NCBI RefSeq assembly: GCF_040546025.1
Contig: NZ_JBEPNA010000003.1
Location: 197,808-261,807 of the forward strand
Source: Marisediminicola sp040546025
GTDB taxonomy: Bacteria; Actinomycetota; Actinomycetes; Actinomycetales; Microbacteriaceae
Length of the DNA stretch: 64,000 bases
Reading direction: 5' to 3'
Below the pieces are notes generated by a model. That model saw only the letters and a list, made by a program, of their open reading frames with translations, made no database searches and had not been told where the DNA came from. Within the stretch, counting starts at the first letter, position 1. Every line of letters starts with the position of its first letter. This document shows positions 31,542-39,387 of this stretch, piece after piece. Made by a program: the position numbers and the translations under genes.

Positions 31542-32504
31542 GTGTTGATCGCCGTCGTCGGCGCTACCGGCACCGGCAAGTCAGGGCTCTCCCTCGACAT
31601 CGCGGCGCGGCTCGCGGACGCCGGACGTGCGGCCGAGATCGTGAACGCGGATGCCTCGCAGCTGTACCGAGGCATGGACATCGGCACGGCGAAGTTGCCG
31701 GTTACCGACCGGCGCGGCATCCGGCACCACCTGCTCGACATGCTCGACGTCACCGACGAGGCGAGTGTCGCGGACTACCAGCGCGCGGCCCGCACGGCCA
31801 TCGACGAGATCCGCCAGCGCGGCGCCGTGCCAATCCTTGTCGGCGGATCCGGCCTGTACGTGTCGTCGGTCATCTACGACTTCCAGTTTCCCGGCACCGA
31901 TCCGGTCGTCCGCGCCCGGCTCGAGGCCGAGCTGCTCGAGGCCGGCCCCGGCACGCTTGCCCGCCGCCTCGCGGAGCTCGACCCGCAGGCCGCGGCGGCG
32001 ATCGGCCCACACAACGGCCGGCGCATCGTGCGTGCCCTCGAGGTGATCGAGATGACGGGGGAGCCCTTCGGGTCTGGCTTGCCGGACGAGTCCGCCTACT
32101 GGACACCGACCACAGTGCTCGGACTGCAGGTTCCGCGCGCCGAGCTCGTCGAGCGGCTCGATGAGCGGGTGCGGATGATGTGGAGCGGCGGTCTCCTCGC
32201 CGAGGTCGAGGCACTGATGGGCCAGGGCCTCGAGCGCGGGGTCACCGCCAGCCGCGCGATCGGCTACTCGCAGGCCATCGCCCAACTGCACGGCACGATC
32301 GGGCAGGCCGAGGCGATCGAGCAGACCCAGGCGCTCACCCGCCGCTACGCACGCCGCCAGGTCGGCTGGTTCCGACGGTACCCGGGCACGACTTGGTTCG
32401 CCGGCGGCGCCGCGGAGGGCGTCGCTGCCGAGGGGGAGCAGGTCAGCGCCGCCGCGATCGACCGCGTTCTGGCCGCCGCCGATCTGGCTACCATTGACGA
32501 GTGA
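31542..32504 (+). CDS. miaA: tRNA dimethylallyltransferase MiaA
   Basis: MiaA attaches a dimethylallyl group to A37 of tRNAs. This 320-residue protein has the P-loop VGATGTGKSGLSLD at the very N-terminus and the DMAPP/tRNA region NADASQLYRGMDIGTAKLP. The LVGGSGLYVSSVIYDF block and the C-terminal QTRRYARRQVGWFRR-like segment (TQALTRRYARRQVGWFRRY) are present. I place the start at the GTG at 31542, directly before the first strand; a TTG one codon later is equally possible. dapF overlaps by 4 nt. Confidence 0.95.
   Translation: MLIAVVGATGTGKSGLSLDIAARLADAGRAAEIVNADASQLYRGMDIGTAKLPVTDRRGIRHHLLDMLDVTDEASVADYQRAARTAIDEIRQRGAVPILVGGSGLYVSSVIYDFQFPGTDPVVRARLEAELLEAGPGTLARRLAELDPQAAAAIGPHNGRRIVRALEVIEMTGEPFGSGLPDESAYWTPTTVLGLQVPRAELVERLDERVRMMWSGGLLAEVEALMGQGLERGVTASRAIGYSQAIAQLHGTIGQAEAIEQTQALTRRYARRQVGWFRRYPGTTWFAGGAAEGVAAEGEQVSAAAIDRVLAAADLATIDE
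32489..32494 (+). promoter_or_regulatory. dapF: -10-like hexamer TACCAT inside the miaA 3' end, before dapF
   Basis: TACCAT ends 6 nt before the dapF GTG and would give dapF its own leaderless transcript in addition to read-through from miaA. Confidence 0.4.
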
Positions 32505-33379
32505 GTATCACCCTGCACTTCACCAAGGGCCACGGCACGGGCAACGACTTCGTGCTGTTCGCTGACCCCGACGGACAGATCGACCTGAGCCAGGCGCAAC
32601 TGGCCGCCCTCGCCGACCGGCACTTCGGCGTCGGCGGCGACGGCGTCATCCGCGCCGTGCGCTCGAGGAGCCTGCCGGAGGGAGCCGCCGCCCTCGCGGA
32701 GGACGACGCCGCGGAATGGTTCATGGACTACCACAACGCCGACGGGTCACCGTCGGAGATGTGCGGCAACGGCATCCGCGTGTTCGCCCGCTACCTCGTC
32801 GACAACGGCCTGGCCGAGCTCGGCCCGGGCGAGACGATGGTCATCGGCACCCGCGGCGGCGTGCGCGACGTGCAGGGCAACCGCAGCGGGTACCAGGTCG
32901 ACCTCGGTCGCTGGTCGCTCGACGGCAGTGAGCCCCTCGTGCGCGCCAAGAACCTCCAGGTCGCCCGCCCCGGCCTCGGCATCAACGTCGGAAACCCGCA
33001 CGTGGTCGTCGCCCTCGCCAGCGAGGAGGAGCTCGACAGCGCCGACCTGTCGTTCATCCCGATCCTCGACCCGGAGGCGCCGGAGGGCGCGAACGTCGAG
33101 TTCGTTGTTCCGATGGACCCGCTCGTCACCGATGGAGTCGGCCACATCCGCATGCGGGTGCACGAGCGCGGCAGCGGCGAGACGCTCTCCTGCGGCACCG
33201 GGGCGGCAGCGGCGGCGCTGGCCACCCGTTACTGGGCGGGTGCCGGCGCACCGAACCAGTGGAGGGTCGAGGTTCCCGGAGGCACGCTCGGCGTGCGGAT
33301 GTTCGCGACGGAGGACGGCGAGCATGTGGCGCTGAGCGGTCCAGCAGAGCTCGTCTTCGAGGGCGACCTCAGCCTGTAG
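32501..33379 (+). CDS. dapF: Diaminopimelate epimerase
   Basis: DapF converts LL- to meso-diaminopimelate for peptidoglycan and lysine. This 292-residue cofactor-free epimerase has both catalytic cysteines: EMCGNGIRVFARYL (about residue 88) and LSCGTGAAAAAL (about residue 232). The N-terminal FTKGHGTGNDFV and FGVGGDGVI motifs are also present. The GTG start overlaps the miaA stop (GTGA). It is convergent with the methyltransferase gene 17 nt away. Confidence 0.96.
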   Translation: MSITLHFTKGHGTGNDFVLFADPDGQIDLSQAQLAALADRHFGVGGDGVIRAVRSRSLPEGAAALAEDDAAEWFMDYHNADGSPSEMCGNGIRVFARYLVDNGLAELGPGETMVIGTRGGVRDVQGNRSGYQVDLGRWSLDGSEPLVRAKNLQVARPGLGINVGNPHVVVALASEEELDSADLSFIPILDPEAPEGANVEFVVPMDPLVTDGVGHIRMRVHERGSGETLSCGTGAAAAALATRYWAGAGAPNQWRVEVPGGTLGVRMFATEDGEHVALSGPAELVFEGDLSL

Positions 33380-33396
33380 CGCTGATCGGGCTGACG

Positions 33397-34005
33397 CTAG
33401 CGGCGCCGCACCCGCAGCACCCGATAGCCCTTGCTGGTGGACGAGCGGATGACCGAGCAATCCTCCGGCAGTGAGCCCTCGAGCCAGCGATGCAGCGAGT
33501 CGGAGCCGAGATTGCGCTGCACGACGAGCCAGGCGTCGGCAGCGCGCTCGAGCCGCGGCAGCCAGCGCTCGAGTAAGCCGTGAAGCTCGTTCTTGCCGAC
33601 TCGGATCGGGGGATTCGACCAGATTGTCATGAAGGCGATGTCGGCGGGAACATCGTCGGGCAGGCAGGCGTTGACGTTGGTCAGGCCCAGTTTGGCGGCA
33701 TTGCGACGCACCAGATCGAGAGCACGCTCGTTGACATCGATGGCCCACACGGTGGCGTTCGGCGACTCGAGCGCGAGGGTGAGTGCAATCGGCCCCCAGC
33801 CGCAGCCGAGATCGAGCAGGTTACCCCCGGGGGGCGGCTTCGGGATGCTCGCGAGCAGCACCTGGGTGCCGGCGTCGATGCGCTCGGGGCTGAAGATGCC
33901 ACCGGCGGTGGTCAGCTCGACCTCGCGGCCAGCGAGAGTCACCGAGAACGGCCGAAGCTTGAGCTCACTCTCGGGCTTCGCTGAGAAGTAGTGCTCGCTT
34001 GTCAT
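33397..34005 (-). CDS. RsmC-like class I SAM-dependent methyltransferase
   Basis: This 202-residue methyltransferase has the SAM motif LLDLGCGWGPIALTLA (about residues 63-78) and an acidic residue ending the second strand (VWAIDVNERAL). The catalytic NPPxR-type motif SNPPIRVGK points to methylation of an exocyclic amino group, as in 16S rRNA G1207 methyltransferases. It is about half the length of E. coli RsmC because it lacks the N-terminal pseudo-domain. The ATG has TAGGTT 7 nt upstream, back-to-back with the hflX promoter. Confidence 0.9.
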   Translation of the reverse strand: MTSEHYFSAKPESELKLRPFSVTLAGREVELTTAGGIFSPERIDAGTQVLLASIPKPPPGGNLLDLGCGWGPIALTLALESPNATVWAIDVNERALDLVRRNAAKLGLTNVNACLPDDVPADIAFMTIWSNPPIRVGKNELHGLLERWLPRLERAADAWLVVQRNLGSDSLHRWLEGSLPEDCSVIRSSTSKGYRVLRVRRR

Positions 34006-34012
34006 CTAACAG

Positions 34013-34018
34013 AACCTA
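34013..34018 (-). promoter_or_regulatory. -10-like hexamer TAGGTT for the methyltransferase gene
   Basis: On the minus strand it ends 7 nt before the ATG at 34005. It lies only 16 bp from the divergent hflX -10 box. Confidence 0.5.
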
Positions 34019-34034
34019 CCCAAAGAGGAGAGGC

Positions 34035-34040
34035 TAGGGT
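34035..34040 (+). promoter_or_regulatory. hflX: -10-like hexamer TAGGGT for hflX
   Basis: It ends 7 nt before the hflX ATG. The GAGGAG at 34025-34030 is too far (17 nt) to serve as ribosome-binding site, which favours leaderless translation. Confidence 0.5.
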
Positions 34041-34047
34041 TAACCCA

Positions 34048-35583
34048 ATGATTGAAACAGATTCCACCCAGCACGGCGAAGACGACGACGTCATCGACAG
34101 AGTGCTGTCGAACTCATCGGCGAAGCCAGCGGGCTACACCATCTTCACGCCACAGGGCGCACAGGCCCTCCAGCCGCGCACCTTCGACGAGAACCGCGAG
34201 AACACGCACGACGGCGACCAGTCCGAGCGTGAGGACCGCCAGGCGCTGCGGCGGGTAGCCGGGCTCTCCACCGAGCTCGAAGACGTCACCGAGGTCGAGT
34301 ACCGCCAGCTGCGCATCGAACGCGTCGTGCTCATCGGCATCTACGGCCAGGGCAACGTCGTCGAGGCCGAGAACTCCATGCGCGAGCTGTTCGCGCTCGC
34401 CGAGACCGCCGGCGCCGTGGTCCTGGACGGGCTGCTCCAGCGCCGTCCGAACCCCGACCCCAGCACCTACTTCGGCAAGGGCAAGGCCGAGGAACTGCGC
34501 GGCGTCGTCGCGGCGACCGGCGCCGACACCGTGATAGTCGACGGCGAGCTCGCCCCGAGCCAGCGGCGCGCGCTCGAGGACATCGTCAAGGTCAAGGTCA
34601 TCGACCGCACCGCGGTCATCCTCGACATCTTCAGCCAGCACGCCAAGAGCCGCGAGGGCAAGGCCCAGGTCGAACTCGCCCAGCTCGAGTACCTGCTCCC
34701 ACGCTTGCGCGGGTGGGGTGAGTCGATGTCCCGCCAAGCCGGTGGCCAGGTAGGCGCCGGCAATGGCATGGGCTCGAGAGGCCCGGGTGAGACCAAGATC
34801 GAACTCGACCGCCGCCGCATCCACACCCGCATGTCCCGGCTGCGCAAGCAGATCGAGGGCTTCAAGCCGTCGCGTGAGGCGAAGCGGGCCAACCGCGTGC
34901 GCAACTCGGTGCCGTCCGTCGCGATTGCCGGTTACACCAACGCGGGCAAGTCGTCGCTGCTCAACCGAATCACCCGAGCGGGAGCGCTCGTCGAGAACGC
35001 CCTCTTCGCAACCCTCGACACCGCCGTGCGCAAGAACGAGACCCCCGACGGCCGCGCCTACACGCTCACCGACACCGTGGGGTTCGTGCGCAACCTTCCC
35101 CATCAGCTTGTCGAGGCATTCCGGTCCACCCTTGAGGAGGTCGCGGATGCCGATGTCATCGTCCACGTCGTCGACGGCTCCCACCCCGACCCCGCCAGCC
35201 AGCTCACGACGGTGCGCGACGTGATCGGCGAGGTCGACGCGCGCCACCTTCCCGAGATCGTGGTGTTCAACAAGTCCGACCTCATCGACGAGGACCAGCG
35301 TCTCGTGCTGCGGGGCCTCGAACCGAGCGCAATTTTCGCCTCGGCGCGCAGCGGCGAGGGCGTCGACGAGATCCTGACGCGTATTTCGGAGCTGCTGCCC
35401 GTTCCGCAGATTGAGCTCGACCTGCTCATCCCGTTCAGCCGCGGCGACGTCGTCACCCGGCTGCATGACCACGCGCGCGTGCTTGACACTCGCTACGACG
35501 AGAACGGCACCCGTATGCACGTGCTCGTCGACGAGGAGCTGCAGGCGGCCGTCGCCGAGTTCGTGCTGGCCCCGGCCATCTGA
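34048..35583 (+). CDS. hflX: GTPase HflX
   Basis: HflX is a ribosome-splitting, stress-related GTPase. This 511-residue protein has an extended N-terminus (~75 residues). The HflX nucleotide-binding domain follows (GLLQRRPNPDPSTYFGKGKA and LVD-like VIVDGELAPSQ). A coiled helical linker with the glycine-rich GSRGPGETKIELDRR comes next. The GTPase domain carries G1 GYTNAGKSS, G3 DTVGF and G4 NKSD. The ATG at 34048 fits the TAGGGT box; the frame is open slightly upstream without a good start. Confidence 0.96.
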   Translation: MIETDSTQHGEDDDVIDRVLSNSSAKPAGYTIFTPQGAQALQPRTFDENRENTHDGDQSEREDRQALRRVAGLSTELEDVTEVEYRQLRIERVVLIGIYGQGNVVEAENSMRELFALAETAGAVVLDGLLQRRPNPDPSTYFGKGKAEELRGVVAATGADTVIVDGELAPSQRRALEDIVKVKVIDRTAVILDIFSQHAKSREGKAQVELAQLEYLLPRLRGWGESMSRQAGGQVGAGNGMGSRGPGETKIELDRRRIHTRMSRLRKQIEGFKPSREAKRANRVRNSVPSVAIAGYTNAGKSSLLNRITRAGALVENALFATLDTAVRKNETPDGRAYTLTDTVGFVRNLPHQLVEAFRSTLEEVADADVIVHVVDGSHPDPASQLTTVRDVIGEVDARHLPEIVVFNKSDLIDEDQRLVLRGLEPSAIFASARSGEGVDEILTRISELLPVPQIELDLLIPFSRGDVVTRLHDHARVLDTRYDENGTRMHVLVDEELQAAVAEFVLAPAI

Positions 35584-35626
35584 GCTCGGCGGAACCGCCC
35601 CGGACAGCTCGGCCAGTGGGTCGTAG

Positions 35627-36328
35627 CTAGACCGCGCGGAGCACCGCGACGACCTTGCCGAGCACCTCGGCGAAGTCGCCGAGGATCGGCGCGAACGCGG
35701 AGTTGCGCGGGAGCAGCCAGGTGTGCCCGTCGCGCTGCTGAAATACCTTCACGGTGGCCTCGTCGTCGAGCATCGCTGCGACGATGTCGCCATTCTCCGC
35801 GGTCTTCTGCTGGCGCACGACGATCCAGTCGCCGTCGCAGATCGCCGCGTCGATCATCGAGTCGCCCGCCACCTTCAGCATGAACAGGTCGCCCTTGCCG
35901 ACGAGCTGGCGGGGGAGCGGGAAGATCTCGTCGATCTGCTGCTCCGCCGTGATCGGGATGCCGGCCGCGATCCTTCCGACGAGCGGCACCATCGCCGCGT
36001 CGCCGACAGGGGTCGGGCTGTCCGAGACGGTGCCCGACTCTGCGCGGGGGAGGTCGATGAGCACCTCGAGGGCCCGCGGCCGGTTGGGGTCGCGGCGCAG
36101 GTAGCCGCTCAGCTCGAGCTGGTTGAGCTGGTGGGTGACGCTCGAAAGGGAGGAGAGGCCGACGGCGTCGCCGATCTCCCGCATGCTCGGCGGGTAGCCC
36201 CGGGAGGCGACGGATCGCTGGATCGCGTCGAGGATGGCCAGCTGCTTCTCGCTGAGGCTCTTGCGACGGCGGGTTCCCGCGCGCTCAGTCGACTCGCTCG
36301 CTGGTCTGTCCTGCTGGTTCTCGTCCAC
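35627..36328 (-). CDS. lexA: SOS repressor LexA
   Basis: LexA represses DNA-damage genes until RecA stimulates its self-cleavage. This 233-residue protein has a winged HTH at about residues 24-85 (with YPPSMREIGDAVGLSS). Its Ala-Gly cleavage site is at residues 122-123 (GRIAAGIP), with the catalytic Ser157 (VAGDSMID) and Lys194 (ATVKVF) dyad. The GTG at 36328 was chosen because AGGAG lies 7 nt upstream; a longer upstream frame lacks one and would extend past the normal N-terminus. An SOS box lies ~195 nt upstream, so it is likely autoregulated. Confidence 0.96.
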   Translation of the reverse strand: MDENQQDRPASESTERAGTRRRKSLSEKQLAILDAIQRSVASRGYPPSMREIGDAVGLSSLSSVTHQLNQLELSGYLRRDPNRPRALEVLIDLPRAESGTVSDSPTPVGDAAMVPLVGRIAAGIPITAEQQIDEIFPLPRQLVGKGDLFMLKVAGDSMIDAAICDGDWIVVRQQKTAENGDIVAAMLDDEATVKVFQQRDGHTWLLPRNSAFAPILGDFAEVLGKVVAVLRAV

Positions 36329-36522
36329 GAATGCTCCTAATTGCGGGGTCGTATCGGCGCCGTCGGGGCCGAGCGAATCACCAATGTCAGTGGCCGCTGG
36401 TTGTGTGTGGTCCAGACAATCGAAACTGTATCCACGATTGAGGCTCCCGCCAAACTTATCTTCGACTGTGTCGCAGAAAATATGGCACGAATATTCGAAG
36501 ATTAACTTGAAAGCAGGTGTAA

Positions 36523-36538
36523 TCGAATGTATGTTCGG
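36523..36538. promoter_or_regulatory. SOS box (LexA operator) between lexA and the LysM gene
   Basis: TCGAATGTATGTTCGG matches TCGAAC-N4-GTTCGA at 10 of 12 defined bases and shares the right arm GTTCGG with the recA SOS box. Confidence 0.82.
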
Positions 36539-36542
36539 AACA

Positions 36543-36589
36543 GAGCTTCGTATCCGGTACTCCCGGCCGAGTGCCGGATACGAAAGCTC
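36543..36589 (+). promoter_or_regulatory. Large hairpin in the LysM-gene leader
   Basis: A left arm around CTTCGTATCCGGTACT and a right arm around AGTGCCGGATACGAAAG form a stem of about 17 bp with one bulge and one G-T pair, and a CCCGGCCG loop. It has no T tract, and it ends 30 nt before the ATG. Confidence 0.6.
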
Positions 36590-36619
36590 GATCACTTTCG
36601 TCGACAGAAGGGCAAGGCA

Positions 36620-36976
36620 ATGACTTCACACACACTGACGGCACACACCCTGGCTTCACCGGGTCGTTCGCACCTGCGACTCACGCGCCGCGGGCGCCTC
36701 GTGCTGACCACCCTCTCGGCCCTGCCGCTCGTGGTCGCCGCCGGCGCCTTCGCGCTCAACGGTGGAGTGGCGGTCGCGTCGGACTCGGCGTCATCGACCA
36801 CCTTCGAGTACGTGCAGGTGTCGAGCGGTCAGTCCCTCTGGCAACTGGCCGAGTCCATCGCCCCCGGCGCCGACCCGCGCGACGTCGTGTCCGACCTGCT
36901 GCACTTCAACCAGCTCGGCAGCGCCGATGTGCACCCGGGCCAGCAGCTCGCCCTGCCCGCCAAGTACTCCAACTGA
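36620..36976 (+). CDS. LysM-domain membrane protein, probable SOS-induced division inhibitor
   Basis: This 118-residue protein has a basic N-terminus, one membrane segment (about residues 27-52) and a C-terminal LysM domain (about residues 64-113: VQVSSGQSLWQLAESI, then VHPGQQLALP). It is transcribed divergently from lexA with an SOS box between. YneA of Bacillus and Rv2719c of M. tuberculosis have the same position and architecture; they slow cell division after DNA damage. That role is inferred from context. The ATG has AAGG 6-9 nt upstream, and the stop is 19 nt before hisC. Confidence 0.85.
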   Translation: MTSHTLTAHTLASPGRSHLRLTRRGRLVLTTLSALPLVVAAGAFALNGGVAVASDSASSTTFEYVQVSSGQSLWQLAESIAPGADPRDVVSDLLHFNQLGSADVHPGQQLALPAKYSN

Positions 36977-36983
36977 CCACCCT

Positions 36984-36989
36984 TAAACT
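36984..36989 (+). promoter_or_regulatory. hisC: -10-like hexamer TAAACT, predicted leaderless start for hisC
   Basis: TAAACT ends 6 nt before the hisC GTG, so the histidine genes can be transcribed independently of the SOS-controlled upstream gene. Confidence 0.5.
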
Positions 36990-36995
36990 GGGCGG

Positions 36996-38087
36996 GTGAC
37001 TTCGCTCAGTGATCTCCCCATCCGTGACGACCTTCGGGGCCTGACCCCCTACGGTGCTCCCCAGGAGCGCGTGCGCATCGCGCTCAATGTCAACGAGAAC
37101 ACGCATCCGATCCCCGAGGCTGTCGCCCGGGATATCGTCATCGCACTGGCCGAGGCCGTGCTCACGGTCAACCGCTATCCCGATCGGGAGTTCACGGAGC
37201 TGCGTGAGAGCCTTGCCCGCTACCTTGGCCACGGGCTGACGGCCGGGAACGTGTGGGCGGCCAACGGATCGAACGAGGTCCTGCAGCAGATCCTTCAGGC
37301 GTTCGGCGGCCCGGGGCGTAGCCTGCTCGGCTTCCCGCCCACCTACTCGATGCACTCGATCATCGCAGCGGGCACCGGCACCCGGTGGATCGCCGCCACG
37401 CGGGACGAGGGGTTCGAGATTCTCCCCGAGACCGCTGTCCGCGCCATCCGGGACCACCGGCCCGACATCGTGTTCTTCTGCTCCCCGAACAACCCGACGG
37501 GAACCGCCGTCTCGCTCGAGACCATCGCCGCCGCCTACGACGCGACCGACGGCATCGTCGTGGTCGACGAGGCCTACGCGGAGTTCGCGCCGGCCGGTTC
37601 CCGCACCGCGCTGACCCTGCTCGCCGGCCGTGAGCGGCTCATCGTGTCCCGCACGATGAGCAAGGCGTTCGCGTTCGCCGGAGCCCGAGTCGGCTACCTC
37701 GCCGCCGACCCCGCGGTCGCCGACGCGCTACGACTCGTGCGACTGCCGTACCACCTCTCGGCCCTCACCCAGGCGGCCGCGATTGCCGCGCTCGCACACT
37801 CGAGCGAGATGCTCGCGATGGTCGACGACATCAAGGGGCAGCGCGACCGCCTGCTGGTCGAGCTTCCCGCTCTGGGCTACCACGCCTGGCCGAGCGCCGC
37901 GAACTTCGTGCTCTTCGGCGGAGTGGACGACCCGCACGCTGTCTTCGAGGCGCTCCTCGCCCAGAGCATCATCATCCGCGACATCGGGATCCCCGGACAC
38001 CTGCGGGTGACCGCGGGCACCGAGGCCGAGACCACGGCGTTCCTCGACGCCCTCGCCGGGCTCGGGCGCCCGCACCCCGCTCGGTAG
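36996..38087 (+). CDS. hisC: Histidinol-phosphate aminotransferase
   Basis: HisC transfers the amino group from glutamate to imidazole-acetol phosphate in histidine synthesis. This 363-residue PLP enzyme of fold type I has the N-terminal LNVNENTHPIP, the FCSPNNPTGTAV block and VVDEAYAEFAP. The PLP-Lys motif SRTMSKAFAFAGARVGYL is near residue 222. The downstream order hisB, hisH, hisA gives a short histidine cluster; hisD is not in the window. Confidence 0.95.
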   Translation: MTSLSDLPIRDDLRGLTPYGAPQERVRIALNVNENTHPIPEAVARDIVIALAEAVLTVNRYPDREFTELRESLARYLGHGLTAGNVWAANGSNEVLQQILQAFGGPGRSLLGFPPTYSMHSIIAAGTGTRWIAATRDEGFEILPETAVRAIRDHRPDIVFFCSPNNPTGTAVSLETIAAAYDATDGIVVVDEAYAEFAPAGSRTALTLLAGRERLIVSRTMSKAFAFAGARVGYLAADPAVADALRLVRLPYHLSALTQAAAIAALAHSSEMLAMVDDIKGQRDRLLVELPALGYHAWPSAANFVLFGGVDDPHAVFEALLAQSIIIRDIGIPGHLRVTAGTEAETTAFLDALAGLGRPHPAR

Positions 38088-38090
38088 GAT
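38085..38090 (+). promoter_or_regulatory. hisB: -10-like hexamer TAGGAT before hisB
   Basis: It overlaps the hisC stop codon and ends 6 nt before the hisB ATG. Confidence 0.4.
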
Positions 38091-38096
38091 TGACGG

Positions 38097-38702
38097 ATGA
38101 CCAGCCAGCGCACCGCGCACATTCAGCGCGAGACGAGCGAGTCGAGCATCGACCTCACGCTCAATCTCGACGGGTCGGGAATCACCGACATCACAACATC
38201 CGTTCCGTTCTTCGACCACATGCTCACGGCGTTTGCGAAGCACTCACTCATCGACTTGACGGTCAAGGCCAAGGGCGACATCGAGATCGACGTGCACCAC
38301 ACCGTCGAAGACATCGGGATCGTGCTCGGAAAGGCGATCGGCCAGGCGCTCGGCGACAAGGCCGGGATCGCGCGCTTCGGCGACGCCCTCGTGCCGCTCG
38401 ACGAGGCGCTGGTCCAGGCGGTCGTCGACGTCTCCGGGCGTCCGTTCCTCGTGCACACCGGCGAGCCGGCGGGCTTCGAGTTCCACCTGATCGGCGGCCA
38501 CTTCACCGGGTCGATGGTGCGCCACGTGTTCGAAGCCATCACCTTCCACGCCGCCATCACCGTGCACATCACCGTGATGGGCGGACGCGACCCCCACCAC
38601 ATCGCCGAGGCCGAGTTCAAGGCCTTCGCTCGTGCCCTCCGCCAGGCGGTCGCGCTCGATCCCCGAGTGCAGGGGATCCCCTCCACCAAGGGGGCGCTGT
38701 AG
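38097..38702 (+). CDS. hisB: Imidazoleglycerol-phosphate dehydratase
   Basis: HisB dehydrates imidazole-glycerol phosphate with manganese. This 201-residue monofunctional enzyme has its two metal-binding His-rich motifs, HHTVEDIGI (about residue 73) and DPHHIAEAEFKAFARAL (about residue 164). PFFDHMLTAFAKHS lies near the N-terminus. No phosphatase domain is fused, as expected outside enterobacteria. hisH starts 2 nt after the stop. Confidence 0.96.
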   Translation: MTSQRTAHIQRETSESSIDLTLNLDGSGITDITTSVPFFDHMLTAFAKHSLIDLTVKAKGDIEIDVHHTVEDIGIVLGKAIGQALGDKAGIARFGDALVPLDEALVQAVVDVSGRPFLVHTGEPAGFEFHLIGGHFTGSMVRHVFEAITFHAAITVHITVMGGRDPHHIAEAEFKAFARALRQAVALDPRVQGIPSTKGAL

Positions 38703-38704
38703 CC

Positions 38705-39346
38705 GTGACCACTCCGAACGTTGTCGTCCTCGACTACGGTTCCGGCAACGTGCACTCCGCGGTGAAGGCGCTGGAGCGCGCCGGTGCGAAGGTCGAGCTG
38801 ACCGCCGATCGGCGCAAGGTCGCCGAGGCCGATGGGCTGCTCGTGCCCGGCGTCGGTGCATTCTCCGCCGTCATGGATGCGCTCGGGACCGTCCACGGCG
38901 CCGAGCTCATCGACCGCAGGCTCGCCGGCGGACGCCCCGTGCTCGGCATCTGCGTCGGCATGCAGATCATGTTCGAGCGCGGCGTCGAGCGAGGAATCGA
39001 ATCGGAGGGACTCGGAGAGTGGCCGGGCACCGTGACCGGGCTGCCGGCTGAGATCCTCCCGCACATGGGCTGGAACACCGTCGAGGCTCCTTCTGACTCC
39101 GTGCTGTTCGACGGCATCCGGGACGAACGCTTCTACTTCGTGCACTCCTATGCCGCCCAGGACTGGACGCTCGAGACGTCCCGCCCGTTCGAGCCGCCGC
39201 GCCTGACCTGGTCCGAGCACGGAGCGCGATTCCTCGCCGCCGTGGAGAACGGGCCGCTCACGGCCACCCAGTTTCACCCCGAGAAGTCCGGCGACGCGGG
39301 CATCCGCCTTCTCGCCAATTGGATCACGAGCCTCAACAAGAACTAG
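38705..39346 (+). CDS. hisH: Imidazole glycerol phosphate synthase glutaminase subunit
   Basis: HisH supplies ammonia from glutamine to HisF. This 213-residue class I amidotransferase has the nucleophile Cys in LGICVGMQIMFE (the usual LGICLGMQ) near residue 83. The catalytic His-Glu pair is in TQFHPEKSG. The P-loop-like DYGSGNVHS opens the protein. The partner hisF is not in this window. The GTG start was chosen because it lies 2 nt after hisB and precedes the first strand. Confidence 0.95.
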   Translation: MTTPNVVVLDYGSGNVHSAVKALERAGAKVELTADRRKVAEADGLLVPGVGAFSAVMDALGTVHGAELIDRRLAGGRPVLGICVGMQIMFERGVERGIESEGLGEWPGTVTGLPAEILPHMGWNTVEAPSDSVLFDGIRDERFYFVHSYAAQDWTLETSRPFEPPRLTWSEHGARFLAAVENGPLTATQFHPEKSGDAGIRLLANWITSLNKN

Positions 39347-39387
39347 GCTCGTTGACTTCACCCCAACCCCAGTCTCAGAGAGATCAC

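Larger units (their letters stand above)
36329..36619. promoter_or_regulatory. Divergent lexA / LysM-protein control region
   Basis: About 290 bases, AT-rich in 36440-36540, contain no gene. They hold the shared SOS box (36523-36538) and a plausible LysM-side promoter, TTGAAA (36507-36512), 17 nt, TATGTT (36530-36535), so that LexA would cover the -10. A large hairpin follows at 36543-36589. Confidence 0.6.

Noticed and set aside
36491..36500. Palindrome CGAATATTCG before the lexA SOS box
   Set aside because: It resembles half of an SOS site but lacks the 4-nt spacing of TCGAAC-N4-GTTCGA.
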